DNA of 64,000 nucleotides from an uncultured Pseudomonadales bacterium. Its GTDB lineage: Bacteria; Pseudomonadota; Gammaproteobacteria; Pseudomonadales; Azotimanducaceae. The notes under the pieces are model-generated. The model saw only the letters and a list, made by a program, of their open reading frames with translations, made no database searches and had not been told where the DNA came from. The translations under genes and the position numbers were made by a program. Below, piece by piece: positions 36,592-46,001 of this stretch; position 1 is the first letter of the stretch, and every line of letters begins with the position of its first letter. The stretch lies in assembly GCA_937921865.1 (NCBI GenBank), contig CAKZWF010000022.1, positions 62,001 to 126,000 of the forward strand, given 5' to 3'.

Positions 36592-36895
36592 ATGTTGATT
36601 CGTCGTCCTGATGACGTCGCGGCTAGTGAAATAACCAGCGAAACAGCATTCCATACCCGACGCCGATTCATGCGTGATCTGTCGTTGGCCGGCGGCGCAT
36701 TGCTGACGAGCGCGGCCAGTGCGCAGGCTGGCCTGTCCCTTTCTGTATCTTGCCTGGCTGCTTGCCGGAGAGCTTTCGATCCCCGGCAGTCGCCTGGGCG
36801 CGGATCCTGGTGAAGCCCGAGTTCTTTATCTGGGCGAGTGGTCATTGCGCCTGCTGCTGGCAACACTGCTGGTATCGAGTTTGCGTCCCGCACGG
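36592..36895 (+). pseudogene. Chimeric relic of msrP and msrQ
   Basis: The frame from ATG 36592 reads MLIRRPDDVAASEITSETAF and a Tat-type RRRFM motif with a hydrophobic stretch LAGGALLTSAASAQAG. That is the N-terminus of MsrP, the periplasmic methionine-sulfoxide reductase catalytic subunit. From about 36731 the homology switches frame to a piece of MsrQ, its haem membrane partner: YLAWLLAGELSIPGSRLGAD, then EWSLRLLLATLLVSSLRPAR. So most of msrP and the start of msrQ are gone, and the join is out of frame. The remainder of msrQ is missing where the convergent aroG gene begins. No functional enzyme can be made. Confidence 0.7.
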
Positions 36896-37932
36896 CTTGC
36901 CTGCGCCAGTTTCTGCAGACATTCAACCGTGTCTTCCCAGCCGATACAGGCATCTGTGATGCTCTGGCCATAAGTCAGAGGTTCCGGACCGCCGAGCTTC
37001 TGGTTGCCTTCAATCAGATGGCTTTCGATCATAACTCCGAAGATCCGGGTTTCGCCTTCGATTATCTGTGTACAGATATTGTCGCAGACGGAAATCTGTT
37101 GACGATGGTCTTTGCCGCTGTTGGCGTGACTCATATCGATCATCACCCGGTGGCTGAGGTCTGCCTGTTCGAGCAGACGGCTTGCGTAGTGAACAGACGG
37201 GTTATCGTAGTTGGGTTTGCCGCCGCCGCCGCGCAGAATTACATGACAGTCTTCGTTCCCGGATGTTGAAAAAATGGCTGAGTGACCACGTTTTGTCACT
37301 GACAGGAATATGTGCGGGTGGGCGGCGCTCTTGATGGCATCAACGGCAACCTGGATAGAGCCATCGGTAGAGTTTTTAAAACCTATGGGGCAGGAGAGGC
37401 CGGACGCCAGCTGTCGGTGAACCTGGCTTTCTGTCGTGCGGGCGCCAATGGCTCCCCAGCTGACCAGATCTCCCACATACTGTGGGGTGATCGGGTCCAG
37501 ATACTCTGTTCCAGCGCCGAGACCTCGAGCCGCAACCTCTCGGAGCACGCCTCGGGCGATGCGCAAACCCTGATTGATATCAAACGAATTATTCAGATGA
37601 GGGTCGTTGATCAGTCCTTTCCAGCCTACTGTGGTGCGAGGCTTCTCAAAATACACCCGCATGATGATGTGCAGGTCTTCTTCAAGGTTGCGGGCAACCT
37701 CGGCCAACCGATCCGCATACTCAAGTGCAGATTGAGGATCGTGGATTGAACAGGGGCCGGCAACAACCAGTAAACGTTCATCGTCACCTCGCAGAATGTT
37801 GCTGATAGTCTTGCGATTGGCGAAGATCAGTTCTGATGCGGCATCGTCGATGGGCAACTCTTCAAGCAGCGACTCCGGCGCAATGACTTCTTCCATGCCG
37901 GTGATTCGAACGTCGTCGGTCAGATACTTCAC
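36826..37932 (-). CDS. DAHP synthase, class I (AroF/AroG/AroH type)
   Basis: A 368-residue enzyme that condenses phosphoenolpyruvate with erythrose 4-phosphate, the first step of aromatic amino acid synthesis. Motifs are VVAGPCSIHDPQ, MRVYFEKPRTTVGWKGLIND, CPIGFKNSTDG, HVILRGGGGKPNYD, MIDMSHANSGKDH and MIESHLIEGNQ. The isoenzyme (Tyr-, Phe- or Trp-sensitive) cannot be told by eye. Homologues end near LQKLAQASRAGR; here about 20 extra residues (LDTSSVASSRRNDHSPR) run into the convergent msrQ relic, so the tail looks like a result of the rearrangement. It is divergent from the holD-like gene. Confidence 0.92.
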   Translation of the reverse strand: MKYLTDDVRITGMEEVIAPESLLEELPIDDAASELIFANRKTISNILRGDDERLLVVAGPCSIHDPQSALEYADRLAEVARNLEEDLHIIMRVYFEKPRTTVGWKGLINDPHLNNSFDINQGLRIARGVLREVAARGLGAGTEYLDPITPQYVGDLVSWGAIGARTTESQVHRQLASGLSCPIGFKNSTDGSIQVAVDAIKSAAHPHIFLSVTKRGHSAIFSTSGNEDCHVILRGGGGKPNYDNPSVHYASRLLEQADLSHRVMIDMSHANSGKDHRQQISVCDNICTQIIEGETRIFGVMIESHLIEGNQKLGGPEPLTYGQSITDACIGWEDTVECLQKLAQASRAGRKLDTSSVASSRRNDHSPR

Positions 37933-38021
37933 AATTTCAGTTCCCTGCGGTGATACTCAATAGCTCGGGCGAAGTTTACGTGAGTGTACAATGCCAGTCA
38001 GGTCATTCGGAGCACACATAA

Positions 38022-38831
38022 TTGGCGGCTGAGCAGCCAAACCAGATTCTGCGGCTCCTGGGCATTGATGTCTGGGTGCATCGACAGGCTTTAGTAGATA
38101 TAGCGCCTGCGGCGGATAGCGCCGCGGCGGCTATAAAGTCTGCGGCGGCTATAAAGTCTGCGGCGGATAGCGCTGCGGCGGCTATAAAGTCTGCGGCGGA
38201 TAGCGCCGCGGCGGCTATAAAGCCCGCGGCGGCTAAGACTAAAGAGACCGCGCCGGTTAACGCTGACCCGGCCAGTCTGACCCGGGAACTGCGGGAAACC
38301 CTGCAGAATTCACAGCGTCGACGTCCTGTTGAGCGTTCTTCTGAGTCCGAAATCGCTGACGTGCCAGCGCTACCGCCGGCACAGACACCGGCTGCAGACC
38401 AGGTTAGCGGCAACGATCTTCGCGCCTGTCGCGTGGTCGCTCTGCAGCGCTCGAAAGGACTGCTACTCGTGGATGGGGCGGACCTGGTGCTCGCTCGGCG
38501 TCTGGGCAGGGATCTGATGTCCAGCAGTCTGGGTCACTGGAAAGATCGACCTCGGGAAACAGTGTTTGACTGGCATCCTGAAAAAGTGACGGGTGTTGCG
38601 GTCAGCGGTCGTCGGGCGCTGGGTGCATTCGTTAATAAGCAGCTGGACGATCTTGCCTCCGGCGGTTATGTCCTGGCGTGCGAGGAAGTCCTGGGGTTGC
38701 TCTCAGATCTCACTGAGATTGCCGGCAATCGAGACCTGAAATTGTGCACGACGGCCAGTCTGGCTCGACTGGCGACCGACGTAGACGCGAAACGGACATT
38801 GTGGGCGCAGATCCAGCAGCTGGCAGATTGA
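38022..38831 (+). CDS. HolD-like DNA polymerase III psi subunit with alanine-rich insert
   Basis: A 269-residue protein. The start, LRLLGIDVWVHRQAL, and the end, LARLATDVDAKRTLWAQIQQL, resemble the two ends of Escherichia coli HolD (QQLGITQWSLR and LRANPTARAALWQQI), the psi subunit of the clamp loader that also contacts SSB. The next gene is rimI, as in Escherichia coli, which supports the call. Between the ends is an insert of about 110 residues, including the AADSAAAAIKS repeat (38109-38237), followed by a region with LLLVDGADLVLARRLGRDL. The start is a TTG at 38022. The protein is about twice the usual size. HolD is poorly conserved, so the identity is moderate. Confidence 0.55.
   Translation: MAAEQPNQILRLLGIDVWVHRQALVDIAPAADSAAAAIKSAAAIKSAADSAAAAIKSAADSAAAAIKPAAAKTKETAPVNADPASLTRELRETLQNSQRRRPVERSSESEIADVPALPPAQTPAADQVSGNDLRACRVVALQRSKGLLLVDGADLVLARRLGRDLMSSSLGHWKDRPRETVFDWHPEKVTGVAVSGRRALGAFVNKQLDDLASGGYVLACEEVLGLLSDLTEIAGNRDLKLCTTASLARLATDVDAKRTLWAQIQQLAD
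38109..38237 (+). repeat. 33-bp in-frame repeat, Ala/Lys-rich, in the holD-like gene
   Basis: Three 33-base units (38109-38141, 38160-38192, 38193-38225) and an 18-base partial unit (38142-38159) are tandemly arranged, followed by a 12-base remnant. Each full unit encodes AADSAAAAIKS. The units are almost identical at the DNA level, indicating recent expansion. The encoded stretch is a likely amphipathic or flexible alanine/lysine helix. Confidence 0.92.
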
Positions 38832-39286
38832 TAGGCTTCCGGCGGATGCGGCCGGGAGACCTTGAGCGCGTGGTGCACAATGAACTGCGAGCCTACGCTT
38901 TCCCCTGGACGCGCGGAGTGTTCGAAGACTGTCTCAAAGAAGGCCAGGAGTGCCGTGTTGCGGAATTTGAGGGCGAGATAGTCGGCCACGGCGTGGTGAC
39001 CTTCGGCGCCGGAGAGGCACATCTGCTCAACGTCTGCATACGACGGGAGTCCCAGGGTCAGGGTTTTGGCCGCGATCTGGTTCTGCACATGCTTGAACGC
39101 AGTCACGGTCTGGGCGCCAGCGTTCTGTTCCTCGAGGTGCGTCCGTCCAACCACATTGCCGGAAATCTATACGAGACCCTCGGTTTCAATGAGATCGGCG
39201 TTCGCCGTAACTACTATCCCGCGGATAGTGGCCATGAAGACGCCCGGGTGCTGGTGCTCGATCTGGACCAGTTTTTCGCTGCCTGA
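38828..39286 (+). CDS. rimI: Ribosomal protein S18 N-alpha-acetyltransferase RimI
   Basis: A 152-residue GNAT acetyltransferase that modifies the N-terminal alanine of ribosomal protein bS18. Motifs are [21 protein letters not shown], the acetyl-CoA loop [13 protein letters not shown] and [20 protein letters not shown] with RRNYYP. The start is TTG 38828, which overlaps the holD-like stop as TTGA; ATG 38845 is an alternative. The coupling to a holD gene matches Escherichia coli. It is followed by prfC after 77 bases. Confidence 0.92.
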   Translation: MIGFRRMRPGDLERVVHNELRAYAFPWTRGVFEDCLKEGQECRVAEFEGEIVGHGVVTFGAGEAHLLNVCIRRESQGQGFGRDLVLHMLERSHGLGASVLFLEVRPSNHIAGNLYETLGFNEIGVRRNYYPADSGHEDARVLVLDLDQFFAA

Positions 39287-39363
39287 AAACGGCGTCACAA
39301 GTCTTTGCCACGTCGATGGTCACGACAGGTATAATGCCGCGCTTTTCTCAGTCTGCAGTCAAC

Positions 39364-40953
39364 ATGTCCCGCACCAGCCTCCTGCTTGAAGAAAGCGCGC
39401 GACGACGCACCTTCGCCATTATATCGCACCCGGATGCGGGTAAAACCACAATGACTGAGAAACTGCTCCTTTTCGGTAATGCGATCAAACTGGCGGGGAC
39501 CGTGAAAGCCCGAAAATCCGATCGCCATGCAACCTCGGACTGGATGGCAATGGAGCAGGAACGCGGCATTTCGGTGACGACGTCAGTCATGCAGTTTCCT
39601 TATCGGGATGCCGTGGTGAACCTGTTGGATACCCCCGGCCATGAAGACTTCTCAGAAGATACCTACCGTACTCTGACCGCCGTGGACTCTGCATTGATGG
39701 TGATTGATGGTGCCAAAGGTGTGGAACCGCGGACGATCAAACTGATGGAAGTCTGCCGGTTGCGTGATACTCCCATTGTTACTTTCATCAACAAGATGGA
39801 CCGGGAAGTACGCGATCCTATCGAGGTGCTCGACGAGATTGAGGACATCCTGCAGATTCACTGTGCGCCAATGACCTGGCCAATTGGCATGGGGCGTAGA
39901 TTCAAGGGTGTCTACGATCTGTATGCGGACAAGATCATCTGCTTCGCGCAGGGCCATGGTCACCACATTTTTCCTTACCCTGAGATTCAGGGGCTGGACA
40001 GCCCCGCGGCAAGAGAACTGCTTGCCGAAGACTACGAAACGTTCTGTGATGAGATTGAACTGGTTCGGGGCGCCACTAACGCTTTTTCTCGCGAAGACTT
40101 TCTTGGCGCGACCATGTCTCCCGTTTACTTCGGCACCGCTTTAGGGAACTTCGGAGTACGGCAGATGCTTGATGGCTTTGTGGATAATGCACCGCCCCCG
40201 CAGCCGCGGGAAGCGGAAGATCGTACCGTGATGCCGGATGAGTCAAAGCTGTCGGGTTTTGTCTTCAAGATCCAGGCGAATATGGATCCGCGACATCGCG
40301 ACCGGATTGCTTTTCTGCGGGTATGCTCTGGTCACTACGAACATGGTATGAGAATGCGCCACGTGCGCCTGGGTAAAGACGTGAAGGTGACGGATGCCGT
40401 GACCTTTATGGCCGGTGACCGGGTTCAGGCTGAACAGGCGTATCCGGGAGACATCATTGGTCTGCATAACCACGGCACCATCCAGATCGGGGATGCGTTT
40501 TCCGAAGGTGAGCCGATCAAATTCAAAGGTGTACCCAATTTCGCACCGGAGCTGTTTCGACGGGTGCGGGTCAAAGACCCGCTGAAGACTAAACAGCTTG
40601 AGAAGGGTCTCGTACAGCTTTCAGAAGAGGGTGCCAGTCAGGTATTCCGTCCGCTCACCCGTAACGATCTAATCGTCGGGGCGGTCGGAGTGCTGCAGTT
40701 TGACCTGGTCGCATACCGGCTACGTGACGAGTACCGGGCGGATTGCGTCTATGAAGATGCCAATGTCTATGCTGCCCGATGGGTGAACTGCGATGATCCG
40801 AAAATCTTCAGCGAGTTCAAAGCCAAGAGCGAAGAGCAACTGGCCATTGATGGTGGCGGATACCTGACGTATCTGGCGCCCAGCAGGGCTAATCTTGCGC
40901 TGGCTGAAGAGCGTTGGCCGGACGTTCGTTTTTCCAAGACGCGGGAACACTGA
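39364..40953 (+). CDS. prfC: Peptide chain release factor 3
   Basis: A 529-residue translational GTPase that recycles RF1 and RF2. It starts [20 protein letters not shown]1 is HPDAGKTT, the [12 protein letters not shown] segment is G2, G3 is [12 protein letters not shown] and G4 is NKMD. The C-terminal domains match RF3 ([15 protein letters not shown]). ATG 39364 gives the standard N-terminus. Ends with no clear terminator; a small receiver protein gene follows 101 bases later. Confidence 0.95.
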   Translation: MSRTSLLLEESARRRTFAIISHPDAGKTTMTEKLLLFGNAIKLAGTVKARKSDRHATSDWMAMEQERGISVTTSVMQFPYRDAVVNLLDTPGHEDFSEDTYRTLTAVDSALMVIDGAKGVEPRTIKLMEVCRLRDTPIVTFINKMDREVRDPIEVLDEIEDILQIHCAPMTWPIGMGRRFKGVYDLYADKIICFAQGHGHHIFPYPEIQGLDSPAARELLAEDYETFCDEIELVRGATNAFSREDFLGATMSPVYFGTALGNFGVRQMLDGFVDNAPPPQPREAEDRTVMPDESKLSGFVFKIQANMDPRHRDRIAFLRVCSGHYEHGMRMRHVRLGKDVKVTDAVTFMAGDRVQAEQAYPGDIIGLHNHGTIQIGDAFSEGEPIKFKGVPNFAPELFRRVRVKDPLKTKQLEKGLVQLSEEGASQVFRPLTRNDLIVGAVGVLQFDLVAYRLRDEYRADCVYEDANVYAARWVNCDDPKIFSEFKAKSEEQLAIDGGGYLTYLAPSRANLALAEERWPDVRFSKTREH

Positions 40954-41054
40954 ATGTGCGGCAGAAGTTGCATCGCGAATGTGATCGTCTACTAGACTGA
41001 TCTGAGACAACCGTGTGGTTTTGGATAGAGGCCCCGTATAGGATGCATGGTGTT

Positions 41055-41423
41055 ATGAGTTCAATTCTTGTGGTCGACGATGATACTCAGCTACTCGACG
41101 TGATGAGCGAAATGCTCCGTCTCGAAGGGCACCAGGTCAGCGTCGCGGAAAATGGCCAGCAGGTGGTCGATCAGATGGATGATGCCCAGTTTGATCTGGT
41201 CACTGCCGACCTGATCATGCCCGAAAAAGAGGGGCTCAAGACCATTGCCGACATTCGCAAGCGCAGCAGCCGGCTGCCGATTATTGCGATTTCTGGCGGG
41301 GGCCGTGTGGGTCCGATGGACTATCTCGAAACCGCAAGGTTCATCGGCGCAGGTGCCACCCTGGCGAAGCCCTTCGGCCGTCAGGAACTGATGGCCACGG
41401 TTGCCGATCTGCTCGCCAGCTGA
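41055..41423 (+). CDS. Single-domain response regulator (receiver only)
   Basis: A 122-residue protein consisting of one receiver domain. Acidic pair VVDDD (residues 6-10), phosphoacceptor aspartate in FDLVTADLIMPEKEG and lysine in LAKPFGRQELM are present, with a conserved ISGGG segment. No output domain. Such proteins relay phosphate or bind targets by themselves, like CheY. No kinase gene is adjacent. Its stop overlaps the start of the SirB1 gene (TGATG), suggesting coupled expression, though the functional link is unknown. Confidence 0.85.
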   Translation: MSSILVVDDDTQLLDVMSEMLRLEGHQVSVAENGQQVVDQMDDAQFDLVTADLIMPEKEGLKTIADIRKRSSRLPIIAISGGGRVGPMDYLETARFIGAGATLAKPFGRQELMATVADLLAS

Positions 41424-42199
41424 TGGCTGTGGCGCGCGGTACCGTCGAAAAAATACTTGCGTCAGAATTCAGCAATCTGTCGGATGATGATTCTGACGGG
41501 GAACTGCAGGCCGCCTGTCTGGTGGCGCGCGTTCTTGCCGCTGACGTCAATGTCATTGAGATCCAACAGCAGGTAGAGCGTCTGGCTTCTGAGTGCACCT
41601 CACCCGAAGCTCCGTGGCGCTATCTTCACAGGCTGGGTTTCCAGGGTGGCAGCGGCTCGGCTCTGGCAGGTTCACGCCTGGACACTGTGCTCGCCCGTCG
41701 CTCGGGTTTACCCATCTCTTTAGGTGTTCTGCTTATTCACCTGGCCCGCACTCAGGGTCAGGAAAGCTGGGGAATCAATTTCCCTGGTCATTTCCTGGTG
41801 AAAGTTGCCGAAACGTTCGTTGACCCATACGAAATGACTGTCATCAGCGAAGCGGACTGTCTGGCCCGTTTAGCGCCCGACGCCCGCAGGGACGCATTTG
41901 CCCGTGCGCCCGCGCGGCTGATCGCGCTGCGCATGCTCAACAATCTGAAGTATCAGTTCGCGGCGACGGCAACCTGGGAGCGGTCGTTGGACATGCTGGA
42001 TTATCAGCTAGCGCTGGTTCCCGGGGATGCGAATCTGCTGTTCGAGCGAGCGGACTTCTGGTTGCGCCTTGGGGCTGTTGATGCGGCCCGCATTGCATTC
42101 GAAGTCTGTCTGAATGCTGCAGGTGACCGGCCCGAACTGCTGGCGCTGGCGCAGGAACAGCTGAAAGCTATAGCCGACCAGCGCAACACTCTTCACTAG
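41423..42199 (+). CDS. SirB1 family transglutaminase-like/TPR protein
   Basis: A 258-residue protein. The SirB1/transglutaminase-like domain spans about 30-170 (RSGLPISLGVLLIHLARTQG, GINFPGHFLVKV, FVDPYE), followed by TPR-like helices (LLALAQEQLKAIADQR). The catalytic cysteine of true transglutaminases is not evident. SirB1 proteins are widespread and their function is unknown. It overlaps the receiver gene by one base and precedes the convergent fabY gene by 42 bases. Confidence 0.85.
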   Translation: MAVARGTVEKILASEFSNLSDDDSDGELQAACLVARVLAADVNVIEIQQQVERLASECTSPEAPWRYLHRLGFQGGSGSALAGSRLDTVLARRSGLPISLGVLLIHLARTQGQESWGINFPGHFLVKVAETFVDPYEMTVISEADCLARLAPDARRDAFARAPARLIALRMLNNLKYQFAATATWERSLDMLDYQLALVPGDANLLFERADFWLRLGAVDAARIAFEVCLNAAGDRPELLALAQEQLKAIADQRNTLH

Positions 42200-42241
42200 T
42201 TGGCTGTCAGCACGCACATGCATGAGTCTGCGACTCAGCGT

Positions 42242-44107
42242 CTAGTCGTCGCTGGGACCACTCATATCAGGGTAAGGATTGTCCATCTCCAGGTCGATGG
42301 GGAGGGCGTAGCCCGGCACTTTCAATGACGTGCTGCTGATAGAGAGATCTTCGCCATTGAGCACGCCTTCGCCAAACTGATAGATGGGTGGTATCGAGCC
42401 ATCGTCCGCACCTTCGTCATAGCCTGCCGCGGCTTCTGCGATGGCTTCGTGGCGCTGCTGATAAGCGAGCATTGCCTTGTTGCCCCAGCGTCTGCTCAAC
42501 ATTTCCCGGGTTGCCCGCGCAGAAAGGAAGAAGCCGGTGGCATTGTTGCCGCCAAAACCCTTGGAGTTAATAAATGCCCCGTCCTGTTTCCCGGCGTCCA
42601 GCTGCAGGTGCTGCAGGGGTAGATTCAGGTAGCTGTGATGAACATCGTCGGCAATGTGATCAATGGTGCTGATGCCTGGCAGCAGCCCGTTGTCCATGCT
42701 GCCCAGAGCGGCGGCAAGCTGGTCGCCACCAGCGGGTGCGAGGGAGTGACCAACATAGGCTTTAATTGCGGCAACCGGCCAATGCTCAATACCGAAGTTC
42801 TTCGCCATTTCGTTGAGAATGTGTGATTCGGTGACGCGGTTCTGAGGCGTGCCGGTCCCGTGGGCCTGCATGTGGGTCCGCTGCCGCAGACCGTCCTCGC
42901 CAATCATTGCACGCGCTAGAGCCATGGCTTTCGCTACGGTCAGATAGTTGCCGACGCCGGGGCCGGGGATGGACTTTTTGTAGCCATCTGCGTTGACGAA
43001 TACCCCACCGACCGATCCCAGCACGCGTGCGCCCAGTTCCATCGCCAGGCTGTCGTCCATCAATACTGCGAACACGGCGGATTCGGAGATTGTGAAGCCG
43101 CAGTTGCTGGAAAACGGGCGGCAGGCGCGACGATGATCCGGCTTGTCGGTGCCATCCAGGGCCATCAGCGCTTCGTCTTCTGCCAGCGCACCCATGGTCC
43201 GATAACCTTCAATGACTTCCGGTACCACGGCGGCTTCTGCGTTGCCGACCACAACCACCCGCTTTCGGCCAGCGGCGATGTCGGCAATGCCATGGCGAAC
43301 GGTGTAAAGAAACGTCGAACAGGCGCCAATGATGCCGGCTGTTCCGCCCAGAGTGCCAAGCACGTAGGCATTGATGAAATCACCCGGCATCTCCGGGAGT
43401 CCCAGCGGCACATTCTTCGAAGTTGGGCGCCGACCCTTCAGAGAGTTCTGGAACAATCCCGCGTAGCCTTCATTGTCCAGTTGGCCCATTGCGCTGCCGG
43501 AGTAGACCGCAAATTCGTCGGGCCGGACCGCGTTCTTGATCGTTTCCAGATTAATGCCCGTTGAGCGCACCGCATCGGATGCGCCGAACACGGTCAGCTG
43601 CAGCCCACGAGGGTGATTACGGGAGGGATACAGATCCCCGGGTTTGAATCCGGTCGGCACCTGGCCGGCTGCACCAACCCTGGAAACCTGTCGGTCAGCG
43701 AGGAAGGCATCGATGTGCGGCGCGCGGACCTTGACATGCCGATCATCGACCTTTTCGATCTGCCAGCCTTCCGGAATGCTGGCTGGTAGCTGTTGTTCCC
43801 GAAGCAGGAATTCCAGCGGCTGCGCAGGATCACTCGGCTGCAGCTTGGCAGCTCTCTGGATGTGCACGGCTGATGGATCGAACGCTTCGATGGAACGGAT
43901 CAGCGTGTGATCGCGAATGTACGCCCTGGCCGACTCGCTATCTGATGGCTGCTCGAGCTGCATCAGCGCGGCCAGGCTCTGGTAGGTACGATCGCTGTCA
44001 GCCTGACTCAATCCGTCCAGCACCAGGCGTCGGTAGGCGTGGTGGAAAGATACTCTTCCGGCCGGGTTCATACCCCCGAGCCCGACAATCACCGGCAGTG
44101 GCTTCAT
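42242..44107 (-). CDS. fabY: Beta-ketoacyl-ACP synthase FabY
   Basis: A 621-residue condensing enzyme of the FabY family, which in Pseudomonas joins acetyl-CoA to malonyl-ACP and starts fatty acid synthesis. The thiolase-fold core has the catalytic cysteine in IIGACSTFLYTVRHG, histidines in MQAHGTGTP and YVGHSLAPAGG, and KGFGGNNATGFFLS. An N-terminal extension of about 110 residues and a C-terminal PYPDMSGPSDD tail are characteristic; FabB and FabF are only about 410 residues. It overlaps the thiolase gene by ATGA. A single-chain carboxylase that could supply malonyl-CoA is encoded at 46.0 kb. Confidence 0.85.
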   Translation of the reverse strand: MKPLPVIVGLGGMNPAGRVSFHHAYRRLVLDGLSQADSDRTYQSLAALMQLEQPSDSESARAYIRDHTLIRSIEAFDPSAVHIQRAAKLQPSDPAQPLEFLLREQQLPASIPEGWQIEKVDDRHVKVRAPHIDAFLADRQVSRVGAAGQVPTGFKPGDLYPSRNHPRGLQLTVFGASDAVRSTGINLETIKNAVRPDEFAVYSGSAMGQLDNEGYAGLFQNSLKGRRPTSKNVPLGLPEMPGDFINAYVLGTLGGTAGIIGACSTFLYTVRHGIADIAAGRKRVVVVGNAEAAVVPEVIEGYRTMGALAEDEALMALDGTDKPDHRRACRPFSSNCGFTISESAVFAVLMDDSLAMELGARVLGSVGGVFVNADGYKKSIPGPGVGNYLTVAKAMALARAMIGEDGLRQRTHMQAHGTGTPQNRVTESHILNEMAKNFGIEHWPVAAIKAYVGHSLAPAGGDQLAAALGSMDNGLLPGISTIDHIADDVHHSYLNLPLQHLQLDAGKQDGAFINSKGFGGNNATGFFLSARATREMLSRRWGNKAMLAYQQRHEAIAEAAAGYDEGADDGSIPPIYQFGEGVLNGEDLSISSTSLKVPGYALPIDLEMDNPYPDMSGPSDD

Positions 44108-45270
44108 GCGGTAGCCCGCTCCAGCGCCACTGCTGTGGCTTCACCTCCACCAATACACAGCGCGGCAATACCCCGCTGTTTGTTTTCCCGGTGCAGGGCG
44201 TGCGCCAGCGTGGCGATCAAACGGCTGCCAGTGGAGCCGATAGGGTGCCCCTGAGCGCAGGCGCCACCGTAGATGTTGACCCGCGCCGGATCCAGTTGGA
44301 GTTCCTGTATCGCCAGCATTGTCACCATCGCAAATGCTTCGTTGATCTCAAACAGGTCAACGTCGGCAAGTTCCCAGCCAATCCGCTCACAGAGTTTGTT
44401 GATGGCGCCAACCGGGGCAATGGTGAATTCACTGGGGTGTCTGGAGTGGGTCGCATGTCCGACCACACGCGCCAGTGCTGGCTGCTGCGGGCTGCCCGGT
44501 TGCGCGCTCAGGACCAGTGCTGATGCACCGTCCGAAATTGAACTGGAGTTCGCGGCGGTGATGGTGCCGTCTTTTTTGAAGGCGGGCCGCAGCGAAGGGA
44601 TTTTTTCAGGTTTTGCTCGTCCTGGCTGTTCGTCGTCCACCATGAGGTCATCGCCAATCTGAACCGGGGCAATTTCACTGAGCAGGGATTTGCTCTCGAT
44701 GGCCTGACGGGCGCGGCGCAGCGATTCGATCGCAAAAGTGTCCATCGCTTCCCGGCTGAGCTGGTAGTCGTCAGCCGTCTGCTGGGCAAATGCCCCCATC
44801 GCACCGCCTGTTTCGGCATCCTCCAGGCCATCTAAGAACATCGAATCCTTCAGTTCCCCATGCCCCATGCGCATGCCGCCTCGGGCTTTTCCGAGCAGAT
44901 AGGGCGCGTTGGTCATGCTTTCCATACCGCCGGCTACCACCACCTCAGCGCTGCCGGCTCGAATCAGGTCGGTGGCGAGCATTGCCGCTTTCATGCCGGA
45001 ACCACAGACTTTATTGAGTGTGGTCGCACCGCAGGCATCTGGAAGACCTGCCTGGCGCATGGCCTGTCGTGCCGGTGCCTGCTTCAGTCCGGCACTGATC
45101 ACATTGCCCATGATGACTTCGTTCACCGCTGCCGGGTCGGTGGCAGACTGTTCAAGCGCACCGGCGATGGCGATCGCACCCAGTTGAGGCGCTGTGAAGT
45201 CCTTCAGAGCGCCTTGAAACCCACCCATTGGTGTGCGTGCCGCGGCGAGCAGATAAACGTCTCGTGTCAT
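44104..45270 (-). CDS. Acetyl-CoA acetyltransferase (thiolase II type)
   Basis: A 388-residue thiolase. The acylated cysteine is in NKVCGSGMKA, the second half has EINEAFA and GGACAQGHPIGSTGSRL, and the C-terminus ends CIGGGEATAVALE. The enzyme claims either condensation of two acetyl-CoA or cleavage of ketoacyl-CoA; size and motifs suggest the acetoacetyl-CoA type. Its stop overlaps the fabY start (ATGA), so the two are coupled. No beta-oxidation partner gene is nearby. moaB lies upstream by 111 bases. Confidence 0.9.
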   Translation of the reverse strand: MTRDVYLLAAARTPMGGFQGALKDFTAPQLGAIAIAGALEQSATDPAAVNEVIMGNVISAGLKQAPARQAMRQAGLPDACGATTLNKVCGSGMKAAMLATDLIRAGSAEVVVAGGMESMTNAPYLLGKARGGMRMGHGELKDSMFLDGLEDAETGGAMGAFAQQTADDYQLSREAMDTFAIESLRRARQAIESKSLLSEIAPVQIGDDLMVDDEQPGRAKPEKIPSLRPAFKKDGTITAANSSSISDGASALVLSAQPGSPQQPALARVVGHATHSRHPSEFTIAPVGAINKLCERIGWELADVDLFEINEAFAMVTMLAIQELQLDPARVNIYGGACAQGHPIGSTGSRLIATLAHALHRENKQRGIAALCIGGGEATAVALERATA

Positions 45271-45381
45271 CGAGTCAGTGCCTTCTTTTAAACCTTTGCT
45301 ATGCCTGCATTCTAACGTGAGCGCGGCGTCGGCGGTAATTGTGATCCGCGAGCCAGTCTGCAGATTTCATCTCTAGCGGTC

Positions 45382-45885
45382 TCATCGCTCCCTGAGTCTG
45401 GGAATGAGTTCAACAAAATTGCACGGTCGGGTTTCAATATTGAGCTGCGGCCCGACGATCTTCTCCCAGCCAGTGCGTACCGCGTTGCTCGATCCCGGCA
45501 GCGCGAAGATGAGGGTTGCGTTAGCGAGGCCGCCGACGGCGCGTGACTGGATGGTCGAAGCTCCGATGTCTGTATAGGAAATCTGCCGGAACAGCTCACC
45601 GAAACCGCTGATGGTCTTATCGAACAGAGGTGACAGGGCTTCCGGGGTGCTGTCTCGCCCGGTGAAACCGGTGCCCCCGGTGGTCAGAATGACGTGGATG
45701 TCTTCATCAGCAATCCAGGCTGAAACGGTGGCACGGATGCGATAGACGTCGTCCCTGACCAGAGCGCGATCGGCGAGTTTATGACCATCAGCGTTCAGCA
45801 GTTCCGCCAGCAGCGCACCTGAGGTGTCATCGCGCTCGGTTCGGGTGTCAGAGATGGTCAAAACGGCACAGTTGAGTGTTTTCAC
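45382..45885 (-). CDS. moaB: Molybdopterin adenylyltransferase-like MoaB
   Basis: A 167-residue MoaB/MogA-type protein of molybdenum cofactor synthesis. The signature is [18 protein letters not shown], with an upstream [14 protein letters not shown] and a late [13 protein letters not shown] motif. It adenylylates molybdopterin in relatives. No other molybdenum cofactor gene is near. It is divergent from the carboxylase gene, with 116 bp between starts. The link to the thiolase and fabY downstream is by position only. Confidence 0.9.
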   Translation of the reverse strand: MKTLNCAVLTISDTRTERDDTSGALLAELLNADGHKLADRALVRDDVYRIRATVSAWIADEDIHVILTTGGTGFTGRDSTPEALSPLFDKTISGFGELFRQISYTDIGASTIQSRAVGGLANATLIFALPGSSNAVRTGWEKIVGPQLNIETRPCNFVELIPRLRER

Positions 45886-46001
45886 GGGCGTTTCAAGGTC
45901 CCTAAGGTGTTAAAAAGTGAGGCTTTTGCCCATCCGGCTCAATTGCCTTCGTCGATTCAAGTGGCTAGAGTACCGGCGAATTTTAGCCCTGTGTTCTGCC
46001 G

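Noticed and set aside
38109-38237. Tandem repeat considered as a CRISPR array
   Set aside because: Units are directly adjacent without spacers and encode an in-frame peptide repeat.
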